From NCBI GenBank assembly GCA_037200005.1, contig JBBCGY010000002.1:1-64000 (forward strand): a stretch of DNA of 64,000 nucleotides, read 5' to 3'. The notes under the pieces were generated by a model that saw nothing but the letters and a program-made list of their open reading frames with translations, was not told the DNA's origin and searched no databases. Both the position numbers and the translations under genes were made by a program. The DNA is from Alphaproteobacteria bacterium. GTDB lineage: Bacteria; Pseudomonadota; Alphaproteobacteria; UBA9219; RFNS01. Below, piece by piece: positions 29,529 to 39,040 of the stretch (positions are counted from its first letter, which is position 1; every line of letters begins with the position of its first letter).

Positions 29529-30317
29529 ATGCTCAAAGCCTTGCTCGCTCTCGCGCTTATTCTCGCTATGCCCTTTTCTGCTCATGCTGAAGACAAGGCG
29601 TTCGAGCGCATCAATAAGAACCAGGAAATCAACTGCGGCGTTTATGTTCTCGGGACTATTTTTTCCTACGATGCCTCCGGCCAGCCGCAAGGATTCACCG
29701 TCGATCTTTTCAAGGAAGTGTCCGAGCGCACCGGCCTGAAGGTCAGATACACCGAGATTTCGAGCTTCGCGACCTTGCTGCAGGATTTGAATGGCGGCAA
29801 ATACGACATGACCTGCGCGCCGCTGCTGCTGCTGCCGTCGACGGCCATGAAATATCTGCCGGGCTACTTCATCGGCTCCGACGAAATCAATATCTACGCG
29901 GACGGAGAGAAGGATATTTCGGGCATAAAAACACTCGCCGACTTGAATGACCCGAAATACACCTTCGTTGGCATGGATGGCGAGCTTGGCGGCATTTATG
30001 TGCCGAAAATGTTTCCCAAGGCGAAACTCAACCTGCTGGCCATGGGGCTGTCCGTGAGCAATATGTTCCTGGAACTGCGCGGCAAGAAGGCGGATTTCGT
30101 CGTTCTGTCGCGCATTGCCGCCAATGCTTATCTCAAAGACAATCCCGGCCAGTTGAAAAAGGCCGGCGACGGCTCGATCCTGAAAGTATCGGTACGCGTG
30201 TTTTACCCGCCCGAAAGCTATAAGTTGAAAGCCAACATCGATGCGATTATAGATGAAATCCAGCGCGACGGAACGATGGACAAGCTTCTGAAGAAGCACG
30301 GCCTGAATTTCGATTAG
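29529..30317 (+). CDS. Periplasmic solute-binding protein (family 3) inside the pdh operon
   Basis: A 262-residue secreted protein. The signal peptide MLKALLALALILAMPFSAHA ends in an AHA cleavage site. The mature part shows the family 3 fold: GTIFSYDASGQPQGFTVDLF, KVRYTEISSFATLLQDLNGG, KYDMTCAP, then a hinge with ADLNDPKYTFVGMDG. Such proteins deliver amino acids or related small acids to ABC transporters or act as sensor domains. No permease or ATPase is in the window. It lies 36 bp after pdhB and 25 bp before pdhC, so it is probably co-transcribed. Its ligand is unknown; a link to pyruvate or branched acids would be speculation. Confidence 0.8.
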   Translation: MLKALLALALILAMPFSAHAEDKAFERINKNQEINCGVYVLGTIFSYDASGQPQGFTVDLFKEVSERTGLKVRYTEISSFATLLQDLNGGKYDMTCAPLLLLPSTAMKYLPGYFIGSDEINIYADGEKDISGIKTLADLNDPKYTFVGMDGELGGIYVPKMFPKAKLNLLAMGLSVSNMFLELRGKKADFVVLSRIAANAYLKDNPGQLKKAGDGSILKVSVRVFYPPESYKLKANIDAIIDEIQRDGTMDKLLKKHGLNFD

Positions 30318-30342
30318 CATACAGTCACACAGGAATACCCTT

Positions 30343-31654
30343 ATGCCCATCAATATCCTCATGCCCGCTTTGTCGCCAACGATGACCGAGGGGAATCTCG
30401 CCCGCTGGCTCAAGAAGGAAGGCGACACGGTCAAGGCCGGTCAGGTGCTGGCCGAGATCGAAACCGACAAGGCGACGATGGAGGTCGAGGCCGTCGATGA
30501 AGGCATTCTCGCGAAAATTCTGGTTCCCGCCGGAGCGCAAGGCATCGCCGTCAACGCGCCCATCGCCATATTGGCCGAAGAAGGGGAGAGCATCGAAGCC
30601 GCGACGGGAGGCGGCGCTGCCCCCACTGCCGCCCGAGCCGCTCCGCCGAAAGCCGAAACCAAACCGCAGGAGGCCCCAGCCATGCCCGCAACGTCCGCTC
30701 AATCATCGCCATCGGTTTCTCACGATGGCGGACGCATTTTCGCCAGTCCGCTCGCGCGCCGCGTGGCGGAACAATCCGGCGTCGATCTGAAAGCCGTCGC
30801 CGGTTCCGGTCCGGGCGGCAGGATCGTCAAGGCCGATGTCGAGGGCGGCGACGGCAGGCGGCGCGAAGCCCGCCGCCAAAGCCGCGCCCGCTCCGGCGAA
30901 ATCCGCCGCGCCCGCGTCCGGCGGCGCGATGCCTGCCGGGGTCGATGCCCGCGATCTCGCGGACAAGCTCGGCATGGAGTATGATCTCATTCCCAACAAC
31001 GGCGTCCGCAAGGTCATCGCGCGCCGCCTGATGGAATCGAAGCTGACGGTTCCGCATTTCTATCTGACCGTCGATTGCGCCATCGACGACCTGCTCGACC
31101 TGCGCAAGAAGACCAACGGCGTCGAGGGCGTAAAAATTTCGGTCAATGATTTTGTCATCCGCGCCGTTGCGCTGGCGATGCGCAAGGTTCCGACGACCAA
31201 CGTGTCCTGGAGCGACGAGGCGATCCTGCAATATAAGAATGTCGATGTGTCTGTTGCCGTGGCCACGCCGAACGGCCTGATCACGCCGATCATCAAGCAA
31301 GCCGACAAGAAAACCGTCGCCGTCATTTCAACGGAGATGAAAGACCTCGCCGCGCGCGCCCGCGACGGCAAGCTGCGGCCTGAAGAATTCCAGGGCGGCG
31401 GCTTCTCGATCTCCAATCTCGGCATGTTCGGCGTCAAGGATTTCGCCGCGATCATCAATCCGCCGCAGGGCTGTATTCTCGCAGTCGGCGCGGGCGAGCA
31501 ACGCGCCGTCGTAAAGGACGGCCAGCTTGCCGTGGCGACGATCATGTCCTGCACGCTCTCGGTCGATCACCGCGCGGTGGACGGCGCGGTCGGCGCGGAA
31601 TTCCTGCAGGCCTTCAAGGGCCTGATCGAGCAACCTTACAGCCTCGTGGTATAA
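30343..31654 (+). CDS. pdhC: Dihydrolipoamide acetyltransferase (E2), frameshifted
   Basis: The core E2 of pyruvate dehydrogenase, which transfers acetyl groups to CoA. Order: lipoyl domain at residues 1-77 with [12 protein letters not shown], a Pro/Ala linker, a peripheral subunit-binding domain (ASPLARRVAEQSGVDLKAVA, GSGPGGRIVKADVE), a second linker, and the catalytic domain ending in LSVDHRAVDGAVGAEFL, where the active His is in DHRAVDG. One extra G at 30843-30845 shifts the frame in the second linker; removing it gives DVEAATAGGAKPAAK. I read it as an intact gene with a sequence error. Confidence 0.92.
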
Positions 31655-31658
31655 ATTC

Positions 31659-33053
31659 ATGACTCAATCCGACCTCATCATCATCGGCGGCGGGCCGGGC
31701 GGCTATGTCGCGGCCATTCGCGCGGCGCAGCTCGGCATGAAAGTGACGCTGGTGGAAAAGGCGCAGCTTGGCGGCATCTGCCTGAACTGGGGCTGCATTC
31801 CGACCAAGGCGCTGTTGCGCTCGTCGGAGATCGCCACGCTGCTGAAACATGCCGATGCTTATGGCTTCACGATCAAGGAGCATAGCTTCGACATCAAGAA
31901 AATCGTCGACCGCTCGCGCAAGGTCGCGGCGCAACTTTCCGGCGGCATCAAGCATCTGATGAAAAAGAACAAGGTCGAAGTGATCGAAGGTCACGCCAAA
32001 CTATTGGGCAAAGGCCAGATCGAGGTCACGAAAGACGACCAGAAAACCGTCACGATTGCTGCCAAGAACATCATCCTCGCTACCGGCGCGCGGGCGCGGG
32101 TGCTGCCGGGGCTGGAGCCTGACGGGCAATTGATCTGGACGTATCGCGAGGCCATGGTGCCGCCCGCGATGCCGAAATCGCTGCTGGTCGTCGGATCGGG
32201 CGCCATCGGCATCGAATTCGCCAGCTTCTATCGCGCGCTCGGCGCGGAGGTCACGGTGGTCGAGGTCATGGATCGCGTGCTGCCGGTCGAGGACGAGGAA
32301 ATCTCCGCCTTCGCCCGCAAGAGCTTCGAGAAGCAGGGCATGAAGATTCTCACCGGCGCGACGGTCAAGAAGCTGGAGCGGGGAGGGGACAATGTCACCG
32401 CCACCATCGAGCAGGGCGGCAAGGCGCAGCAGCTCACGGTCGACCGCGTCATCATGGCCATCGGCATCACGGGTAACACGGAAAATATGGGCCTTGAGAA
32501 TACCAAGGTCAAAGTGGATCGCGGCCATATCGTGATCGACGAATGGTGCGCGACCGGCGAGCCCGGAATCTATGCCATCGGCGATGTCGCGGGGCCGCCA
32601 TGGCTCGCGCACAAGGCCAGCCATGAGGGCGTCGTCTGCGTCGAGAAGATCGCGGGCGTGAAGGGCGTGCATCCGCTCGATGCCGGAAACATTCCCGGCT
32701 GCACCTATTGCACGCCGCAGGTTGCCAGCGTCGGCCTCACCGAAGCCAAGGCCAAAGCCGCCGGGCATGAGGTCAAAGTCGGGCGCTTCAACTTCATCGG
32801 CAACGGCAAGGCGATTGCGATGGGCGAGCCGGAAGGCATGGTCAAGACGATCTTCGACGCCAAGACCGGCGCGCTGCTCGGCGCGCATATGATCGGCCCG
32901 GAAGTCACCGAGATGATCCAGGGCTACACCATCGCCCGCACGCTCGAAACCACCGAGGCGGAATTGATGCACACCGTCTTCCCGCATCCGACGATTTCAG
33001 AAACGATGCATGAAGCGGTTTTGGATGCGTATGGCAAGGTCGTGCATATGTAG
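31659..33053 (+). CDS. lpd: Dihydrolipoamide dehydrogenase (E3)
   Basis: A flavoprotein that reoxidises dihydrolipoamide with NAD. The 464-residue product has an FAD fold IIIGGGPGGYVAAIRA at the N-terminus, the redox disulfide in GGICLNWGCIPTK (Cys41 and Cys46), the NAD fold LLVVGSGAIGIEFASFY, and the catalytic His-Glu in FPHPTISETMHE. It starts 4 bp after the pdhC stop and closes the operon. Confidence 0.97.
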   Translation: MTQSDLIIIGGGPGGYVAAIRAAQLGMKVTLVEKAQLGGICLNWGCIPTKALLRSSEIATLLKHADAYGFTIKEHSFDIKKIVDRSRKVAAQLSGGIKHLMKKNKVEVIEGHAKLLGKGQIEVTKDDQKTVTIAAKNIILATGARARVLPGLEPDGQLIWTYREAMVPPAMPKSLLVVGSGAIGIEFASFYRALGAEVTVVEVMDRVLPVEDEEISAFARKSFEKQGMKILTGATVKKLERGGDNVTATIEQGGKAQQLTVDRVIMAIGITGNTENMGLENTKVKVDRGHIVIDEWCATGEPGIYAIGDVAGPPWLAHKASHEGVVCVEKIAGVKGVHPLDAGNIPGCTYCTPQVASVGLTEAKAKAAGHEVKVGRFNFIGNGKAIAMGEPEGMVKTIFDAKTGALLGAHMIGPEVTEMIQGYTIARTLETTEAELMHTVFPHPTISETMHEAVLDAYGKVVHM

Positions 33054-33068
33054 AATGTGAGGAGGGGG

Positions 33069-34958
33069 CTACCCCGCCTTGCGCTCCGCGCCGTCGCCTG
33101 AAAATTCAGGAACCAGGCGCGTGATGAACTGGCGCAGCGCCGCGGCGTCCGCGCCCGCGCTGGCGGAACGGAGCAAGTCTTCGAGATCGCGCCGGAACTG
33201 CGCCGCATCCCGCGCGGGATTGAGCAGGATATTCACGCCGTCCGCCGTCGTGGCGCGCAGATTTTCCTGACCGCCGATAAGCTCCTCATGCATTTTCTCG
33301 CCGGGGCGCAGGCCGGTATAGGTGATCTTCACGTCTTCGTCGGGGCGCAATCCGGCGAGGCGGATCATCTGCCGCGCGAGATCGACGATCTTCACCGGCG
33401 TGCCCATATCCAGCACCAGAATGTGGCCGCGTTCCTCTTGCGGCTGCACGGCAAAGGCCGAAGCCTGCAAGACCAGCTCTACCGCCTCGCGCACGGTCAT
33501 GAAGTAGCGCGTCATGTCGGGATGCGTGACGGTCAGCGGGCCGCCTTTCGCCAGCTGCGCGCGGAAACGCGGCACGACCGAGCCGGTCGATCCCAGCACA
33601 TTGCCGAACCGCACCGCGAGGCAGCGGGTCTTGCCGCCGCTCAGATCGAGGCTTTGCGTATAGAGCTCGGCGACGCGCTTGGTCGCGCCCATCACGCTGG
33701 TGGGATTGACGGCCTTGTCGGTCGAGATCAGCACGGCGGCAAGCGCGCCGGACTCGGCGGCGCTGTCGGCCACCATCTTGGTGCCGAGCACATTGGTCAA
33801 AACGGTTTCGCGCACATTGTCTTCCGCGATCGGCACATGCTTGAGCGCGGCGGCATGGAACACCAGTTCCGGCCTGTCCTTGGCGAAAATATCGCGCAGG
33901 CGCGTCTGGTCGCGCACGTCGCCGAGATGGCAGCGCAGATTGAGCGCGGGAAATTTTTCGCGCAGTTCCATCTCGATGGTATAGAGGTTGAACTCGCTCA
34001 GTTCGACGATGCCGAGTTGCGCGGGATTGAGCGCGGCGATCTGGCGGCAAAGCTCGCCGCCGATGGTGCCGCCGCCTCCCGTGACCAGCACGCGCTTTCC
34101 GGCGATCAGCGACGCGATGGCTTCGCGCTCCAGCACGGTTTCGGCGCGTCCCAGCAAATCCTCGATGGCGATGGGATGCTCGGTCGCGGCGGCGGCTTCG
34201 GCGGCTTGCAGGTTGGTCAGGCGCGGCACGCTCGATAACTGCAATCCATGTTGCGCGGCCATCTCCAGCAGCGTATCGCCCTGTCCCGCGGGCGGGCAGG
34301 TGAGAATGAGCCGCGCCGGAGCTTGCCCCTTGGCGCGCATCTGCGTCATGATCGCGGGCAGCTGCTCGAGCGCGCCCAGCACTTTGACGCCGTGAATCTC
34401 GCGCCCGACGCGCTTGGCGTTCTCGGCGATCACGCCCGTTACGCGATAGGGCGCGTGGGGATTGGAGGCTAGCGCGCGGATGAACAAATCCGCGCCGTCG
34501 CCCGCGCCGTAGAGCAAGACCGGGCTTTGTCCCGCGCCCGCCTTCGACCATAATGACGACAGCCGCCCTTCGCGGATCAGCCGGTAGCCGAGCCGCGATC
34601 CGCACAGCATCGCGGTCAGGATCAGCCAAACGATCACCGGCGTGGTGCGAGGCACGTCGGCAAGGCGCGTCGTCAGAAACGATACCGGCAGGAAAATCAG
34701 CACCGCGAGCGTCACCGCGCGCAGGATCGCGCCGAGATCGCGCACCGAGCTATAGGCCCAGATGCCGCGATAAAGCCCCGACAGCATGAAGACGATGCCG
34801 CAAACCGCCGCGAACAGCAGCGTATTGCCGAAGATATGCTCGGCGGGAACTTCGCCGATATGCTCGCCGTGACGCAGCGCCATGCCGAGCAGAAAAGCCA
34901 GCGCCGCCGCCGTCAGATCGTGCCCGAAGGCCAGCAGGGTTTTGAGCCGTTGATTGTG
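33069..34958 (-). CDS. Membrane nucleotide-sugar 4,6-dehydratase (FlaA1/CapD/WbpM type)
   Basis: A membrane enzyme that dehydrates UDP-GlcNAc-type sugars for surface polysaccharides or glycoprotein glycans. The 629-residue product has four N-terminal membrane helices (to about residue 130), a CoA-binding-like Rossmann domain, and a C-terminal extended SDR domain. The latter holds VLVTGGGGTIGGELCRQI, FHAAALKHVPIAEDN and ISTDKAVNPTSVMGATKR. The usual SDR catalytic Tyr is Met in VMGATK, as known for WbpM and PglF. The ATG at 34958 gives the family's normal N-terminus; upstream in-frame starts exist. Confidence 0.88.
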   Translation of the reverse strand, partial: HNQRLKTLLAFGHDLTAAALAFLLGMALRHGEHIGEVPAEHIFGNTLLFAAVCGIVFMLSGLYRGIWAYSSVRDLGAILRAVTLAVLIFLPVSFLTTRLADVPRTTPVIVWLILTAMLCGSRLGYRLIREGRLSSLWSKAGAGQSPVLLYGAGDGADLFIRALASNPHAPYRVTGVIAENAKRVGREIHGVKVLGALEQLPAIMTQMRAKGQAPARLILTCPPAGQGDTLLEMAAQHGLQLSSVPRLTNLQAAEAAAATEHPIAIEDLLGRAETVLEREAIASLIAGKRVLVTGGGGTIGGELCRQIAALNPAQLGIVELSEFNLYTIEMELREKFPALNLRCHLGDVRDQTRLRDIFAKDRPELVFHAAALKHVPIAEDNVRETVLTNVLGTKMVADSAAESGALAAVLISTDKAVNPTSVMGATKRVAELYTQSLDLSGGKTRCLAVRFGNVLGSTGSVVPRFRAQLAKGGPLTVTHPDMTRYFMTVREAVELVLQASAFAVQPQEERGHILVLDMGTPVKIVDLARQMIRLAGLRPDEDVKITYTGLRPGEKMHEELIGGQENLRATTADGVNILLNPARDAAQFRRDLEDLLRSASAGADAAALRQFITRLVPEFSGDGAERKAG

Positions 34959-35097
34959 CATCCATGGTGAGTACCAAGCTTGAGGCCATGTTGACAAGGA
35001 TTTCGGGCGCATGGTGCGGCGTGCCGGGACAATCCCCAAAAATCGCGACTCTTACCTCCGGTTTTGAAATAAAGATTTTTGCCGCATTCGGGCCATG

Positions 35098-35132
35098 AAA
35101 AAACCCGCCGGGATGGTCTCCGGGCGGGTTTT
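35098..35132 (-). terminator. Rho-independent terminator downstream of obgE
   Basis: On the minus strand a GC-rich stem of about 12 bp (AAAACCCGCCCGG paired with CCGGCGGGTTTT, one bulged base) is followed by a run of T. It lies about 80 bp after the obgE stop and before the dehydratase gene, so it should end the rplU-rpmA-obgE transcript. Confidence 0.8.
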
Positions 35133-35209
35133 GGGCGCAAGGCCCCTGGGATCGTCAAATACAGGAATATGGCGAAAAAGTCAAGGGAAATTTCCCAATG
35201 TGAAGGGTT

Positions 35210-36561
<1,352 letters not shown>

Positions 36562-36586
36562 AGTCGTTCTCCAGAGTTTTTAGGTC

Positions 36587-36898
36587 TTAGGCGGCAATCG
36601 CCGTGATGCGGATGACCGTGTAATCCTGCCGGTGCGTGTTCTTGCGGCGATAATTCTGGCGGCGCTTCTTCTTGAAGACGATGACCTTGGCGCTGCGCTC
36701 ATGGCCGAGGATTTCGGCTTCTACCGTAGCACCGGCCAGGAAGGGCGCGCCGAACTTGGAGCTTGCGCCGTCGCCGACCATCAGCACTTCTGCCAATTGG
36801 ATCTTGACTCCCGCTTCTCCAGCCAGCTTTTCCACCTGGATCACATCGCCTTGGGCAACCTTGTATTGCTTGCCGCCTGTTTTAATGACCGCGAACAT
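36587..36898 (-). CDS. rplU: 50S ribosomal protein L21
   Basis: A 103-residue protein: [20 protein letters not shown] at the N-terminus, then the rRNA-binding [16 protein letters not shown]. The ATG at 36898 gives the exact family length; an upstream TTG would add eight residues. First gene of the rplU-rpmA-obgE operon. Just before it is a hairpin followed by a T-run. Confidence 0.97.
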   Translation of the reverse strand: MFAVIKTGGKQYKVAQGDVIQVEKLAGEAGVKIQLAEVLMVGDGASSKFGAPFLAGATVEAEILGHERSAKVIVFKKKRRQNYRRKNTHRQDYTVIRITAIAA

Positions 36899-36923
36899 TT
36901 CTAACACCTTGAATTGCAACAAT

Positions 36924-36950
36924 AAAAAGAGGGCAACCGCCTAGGCGCCC
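36924..36950 (-). terminator. Hairpin with T-run just upstream of rplU
   Basis: On the minus strand GGGCGCC...GGTTGCCC folds into a 7-bp stem with one bulge, and TCTTTTTATT follows. It lies 62 bp after the acetyltransferase stop and ends only about 25 bp before the rplU start. It could be the terminator of the upstream gene or an attenuator in the rplU leader. Confidence 0.55.
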
Positions 36951-37011
36951 CCGGATGCCGGATTTATCGCGGATTCACGGCCCGAAGTCAATAAAAACAG
37001 TTTCGGTCGGG

Positions 37012-37599
37012 CTAAAGGGTCAATATGGCGGTGTTCGGCGACGAATTGACCATGGCCCAGCTCGGCTTGTCGGGCTGTTCTTTCCATCTTTCGCGCGGCA
37101 AGCTCAGATAACGGTCAAGGATGGTGTGATACCACGGCACCTCCTCCAAAGGTTCGAACCCGACGCCTTCCAGCAGGGCGTGCGACCGGGCATTGCTGCG
37201 CGCTACGGAAGCGGCAATCCGGGGCAATTCCCGTTGCTCGAAAGCGTAAGCGCAAATCGCATGCAGGGATTCGGCAGCGTAGCCTTTGCGGCGCTCTTTT
37301 TTAAGCAACGCATAGTGTATGACTTGCCGCTCGTTCTCCTCCGGGCCAGCCCAAGCGGCGAGGCCTATATAACCCTTGAACTGATTGGTCTCTTTGTCGG
37401 CGATAACGAAACCATCCTGCGTGATCGGCTTCGATCCATAGTCGGGTCTGATCCCGTCGGGAAAATAGCGCCGCACCGTCAGCCAGTCGGCGTTGAGCTT
37501 ATAGAAGCCGCGCATGTCGCCGGGATCGGGACGCTGATGATTATACCGCCGCAAGCGCAGGCGCGGCGTTATGATTTCGCTTATCTTATCCTGGCCCAT
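37012..37599 (-). CDS. GNAT-family N-acetyltransferase (RimJ/RimL-like)
   Basis: A 195-residue acetyltransferase. It starts with the RimJ-type strand ITPRLRLRRY, has an acetyl-CoA loop region in KKERRKGYAAESLHAICAYAF, and continues RIAASVARSNARSHALLEGVGF near the C-terminus. Members acetylate N-termini of proteins or small molecules; the substrate here is unknown. It follows the glycosyltransferase gene on the same strand by 28 bp and may share its transcript. Confidence 0.82.
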   Translation of the reverse strand: MGQDKISEIITPRLRLRRYNHQRPDPGDMRGFYKLNADWLTVRRYFPDGIRPDYGSKPITQDGFVIADKETNQFKGYIGLAAWAGPEENERQVIHYALLKKERRKGYAAESLHAICAYAFEQRELPRIAASVARSNARSHALLEGVGFEPLEEVPWYHTILDRYLSLPRERWKEQPDKPSWAMVNSSPNTAILTL

Positions 37600-37627
37600 A
37601 ATTCGTTTCTCAATATGGAGAATAGTT

Positions 37628-38407
37628 TTAACGCTTAAGCGGTTTTTGCAGAGTGGTCACCACCGCCGTCCGCATTTCTTCATGAGCGGTTCGGACAGGC
37701 GTGCGGCGGGTCAGCCATATGACCCCGAAAATGTCGTAAAACCCGCGCAGGCCGCGTTCGATAATGCCCGATTTCGATTGTCCGCGGAGCCGGGGACGGT
37801 CATTGACCAAAATATGGACGACCTCATGGCCGTAGGTCTTGAACATCGCTGGCATGAAACGATGCAGCCCGTTGAAGAACGGAACGGCCAGATAGGCGTC
37901 GCGGCGGAACGCCTTGAGGGCGCAGCCGGTGTCGGGAGAGCCGTCTTTCAGCAGGGCGCGCCGTACGCCATTGGCGAATTTGCTTGCGAGCCGTTTTTGC
38001 CACGTGTCGCAGCGATGGATGCGGACGCCGCAAACGATAATCCTGCCGTCTTTGCCGTGCGTCCAGGCGCGCTGCAAGAGGCGCGGAATGTCGGACGGGT
38101 CGTTCTGCCCATCGCCGTCGCAGGTCACGATCCATTCGGCGCGGGCGCCGTTAATGCCATGGCGGATGGCCGCGCTAATGCCCATGCGCGCGCCATGGCG
38201 CAGCAGGCGAATGCGGCCGTCGTCCTGCATCAGCGTCATGATTTCGCCACATGTCGCGTCTAGGCTGGCGTCGTCGATAAAGATGACTTCGTATGCGCCA
38301 AGGATCGCCGGATGAAAATCGAGCGCGGCCTGAATATCTTCGGCAAGCGGCAGGACATTGCCGCTTTCGTTGAATACCGGGATGATGATGCTGATTTTCG
38401 GCTGCAT
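37628..38407 (-). CDS. Glycosyltransferase family 2 (dolichyl-phosphate mannose synthase-like)
   Basis: A 259-residue GT-A enzyme. It opens with ISIIIPVFNESGNVLPLAEDI, has the acidic VIFIDDASLDAT strand, and the catalytic metal motif VTCDGDGQNDP. It lacks C-terminal membrane helices. Its likely donor is a nucleotide sugar transferred to undecaprenyl phosphate; the GT39-like gene nearby would be the type of enzyme that uses such a lipid-linked sugar. The ATG at 38407 is placed by homology; the open frame extends 63 nt further. Confidence 0.88.
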   Translation of the reverse strand: MQPKISIIIPVFNESGNVLPLAEDIQAALDFHPAILGAYEVIFIDDASLDATCGEIMTLMQDDGRIRLLRHGARMGISAAIRHGINGARAEWIVTCDGDGQNDPSDIPRLLQRAWTHGKDGRIIVCGVRIHRCDTWQKRLASKFANGVRRALLKDGSPDTGCALKAFRRDAYLAVPFFNGLHRFMPAMFKTYGHEVVHILVNDRPRLRGQSKSGIIERGLRGFYDIFGVIWLTRRTPVRTAHEEMRTAVVTTLQKPLKR

Positions 38408-38589
38408 ATGATGGCTTAAACTAACGGATATGACGGGATAGTAACCGCGCTTCATATAAAAACGCCACAAATTCCGTCAGGGGATTGTTTTATTTGGCTA
38501 AAGCTTGCAGTGCAAATTCCTTTCGGCTAAGGTGCCGCCTCTCTTGCAGCCTTGGTAATATTAACCAATATGCCTGCATGAAGAATTGC

Positions 38590-38666
38590 GCGCCCGTAGC
38601 TCAACTGGATAGAGCATCAGACTACGAATCTGGAGGTTAGGAGTTCGAATCTCTTCGGGCGCGCCA
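38590..38666 (+). tRNA. tRNA-Arg (ACG)
   Basis: A complete 77-nt cloverleaf: acceptor GCGCCCG paired with CGGGCGC, D arm GCTC...GAGC, anticodon stem CAGA...TCTG with anticodon ACG at 38624-38626, T arm with GTTCGAATC, discriminator G, and an encoded CCA. The A34 is normally edited to inosine to read CGU, CGC and CGA. Confidence 0.97.
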
Positions 38667-38667
38667 T

Positions 38668-38770
38668 CCTGCTCCGCTAAAGCTACGCAGGACAAGCCCT
38701 CCGCCTTCGGAGGGCTTGTCCTGCGTAAAATAAAGCAGCAGGATGCCCTGCGAAGCTTTAGCGAAGCAGG
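38668..38770 (+). repeat. Nested palindromic element adjacent to tRNA-Arg
   Basis: Outer arms 38668-38691 and 38747-38770 are 24-bp inverted repeats with 22 matches. Within them, 38684-38703 and 38708-38727 form a perfect 20-bp stem with a CCTT loop. The right outer arm also folds on itself (CCCTGC...GCAGGG). It begins 2 bp after the tRNA and ends 6 bp before the GIY-YIG ATG. No T-run follows, so it is more than a terminator. The compact nested form resembles REP/REPIN or RPE-type dispersed repeats; only one copy is recognisable in this window. Confidence 0.75.
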
Positions 38771-38775
38771 GCTGT

Positions 38776-39018
38776 ATGCATTACGTCTATCTTCTTCAAA
38801 GCATGGCAAACCCTGACCAAAGATATTCAGGTGTTACTATTGATTTGAAGACAAGGTTCAAGGAGCATAACAGCGGTAAATCTATTCACACCAATAAATT
38901 TAAACCATGGAAGCTTGTTGCCTATATCGCTTTTGAAGATAAGGACAAGGCGATAGCCTTCGAGAAATATGTCAAGCATGGATCGGGACATGCTTTTGCA
39001 AAAAGACATTTGTGGTAA
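38776..39018 (+). CDS. GIY-YIG nuclease superfamily small protein
   Basis: An 80-residue protein with the GIY-YIG core only. YVYLLQS and RYSGVTIDLKTRFKEHNSGK hold the two Tyr motifs and the catalytic Arg, then FEDKDKAIAFEKYVKHGSG holds the metal-binding Glu. Single-domain members are abundant and of uncertain cellular role; some relatives are mobile. The ATG at 38776 has AGGG 6 nt upstream; the frame continues upstream into the palindromic element, where a second ATG lies. Its position right after a tRNA and a palindromic element suggests it may belong to a small mobile unit. Confidence 0.82.
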   Translation: MHYVYLLQSMANPDQRYSGVTIDLKTRFKEHNSGKSIHTNKFKPWKLVAYIAFEDKDKAIAFEKYVKHGSGHAFAKRHLW

Positions 39019-39040
39019 ATATCCGTACAGAGAGCAGCCC

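Noticed and set aside
28305-30434. A 709-codon minus-strand open frame opposite pdhB, the binding protein gene and the start of pdhC
   Set aside because: It spans three real plus-strand genes and has no domain; long antisense frames are expected from the codon bias here.
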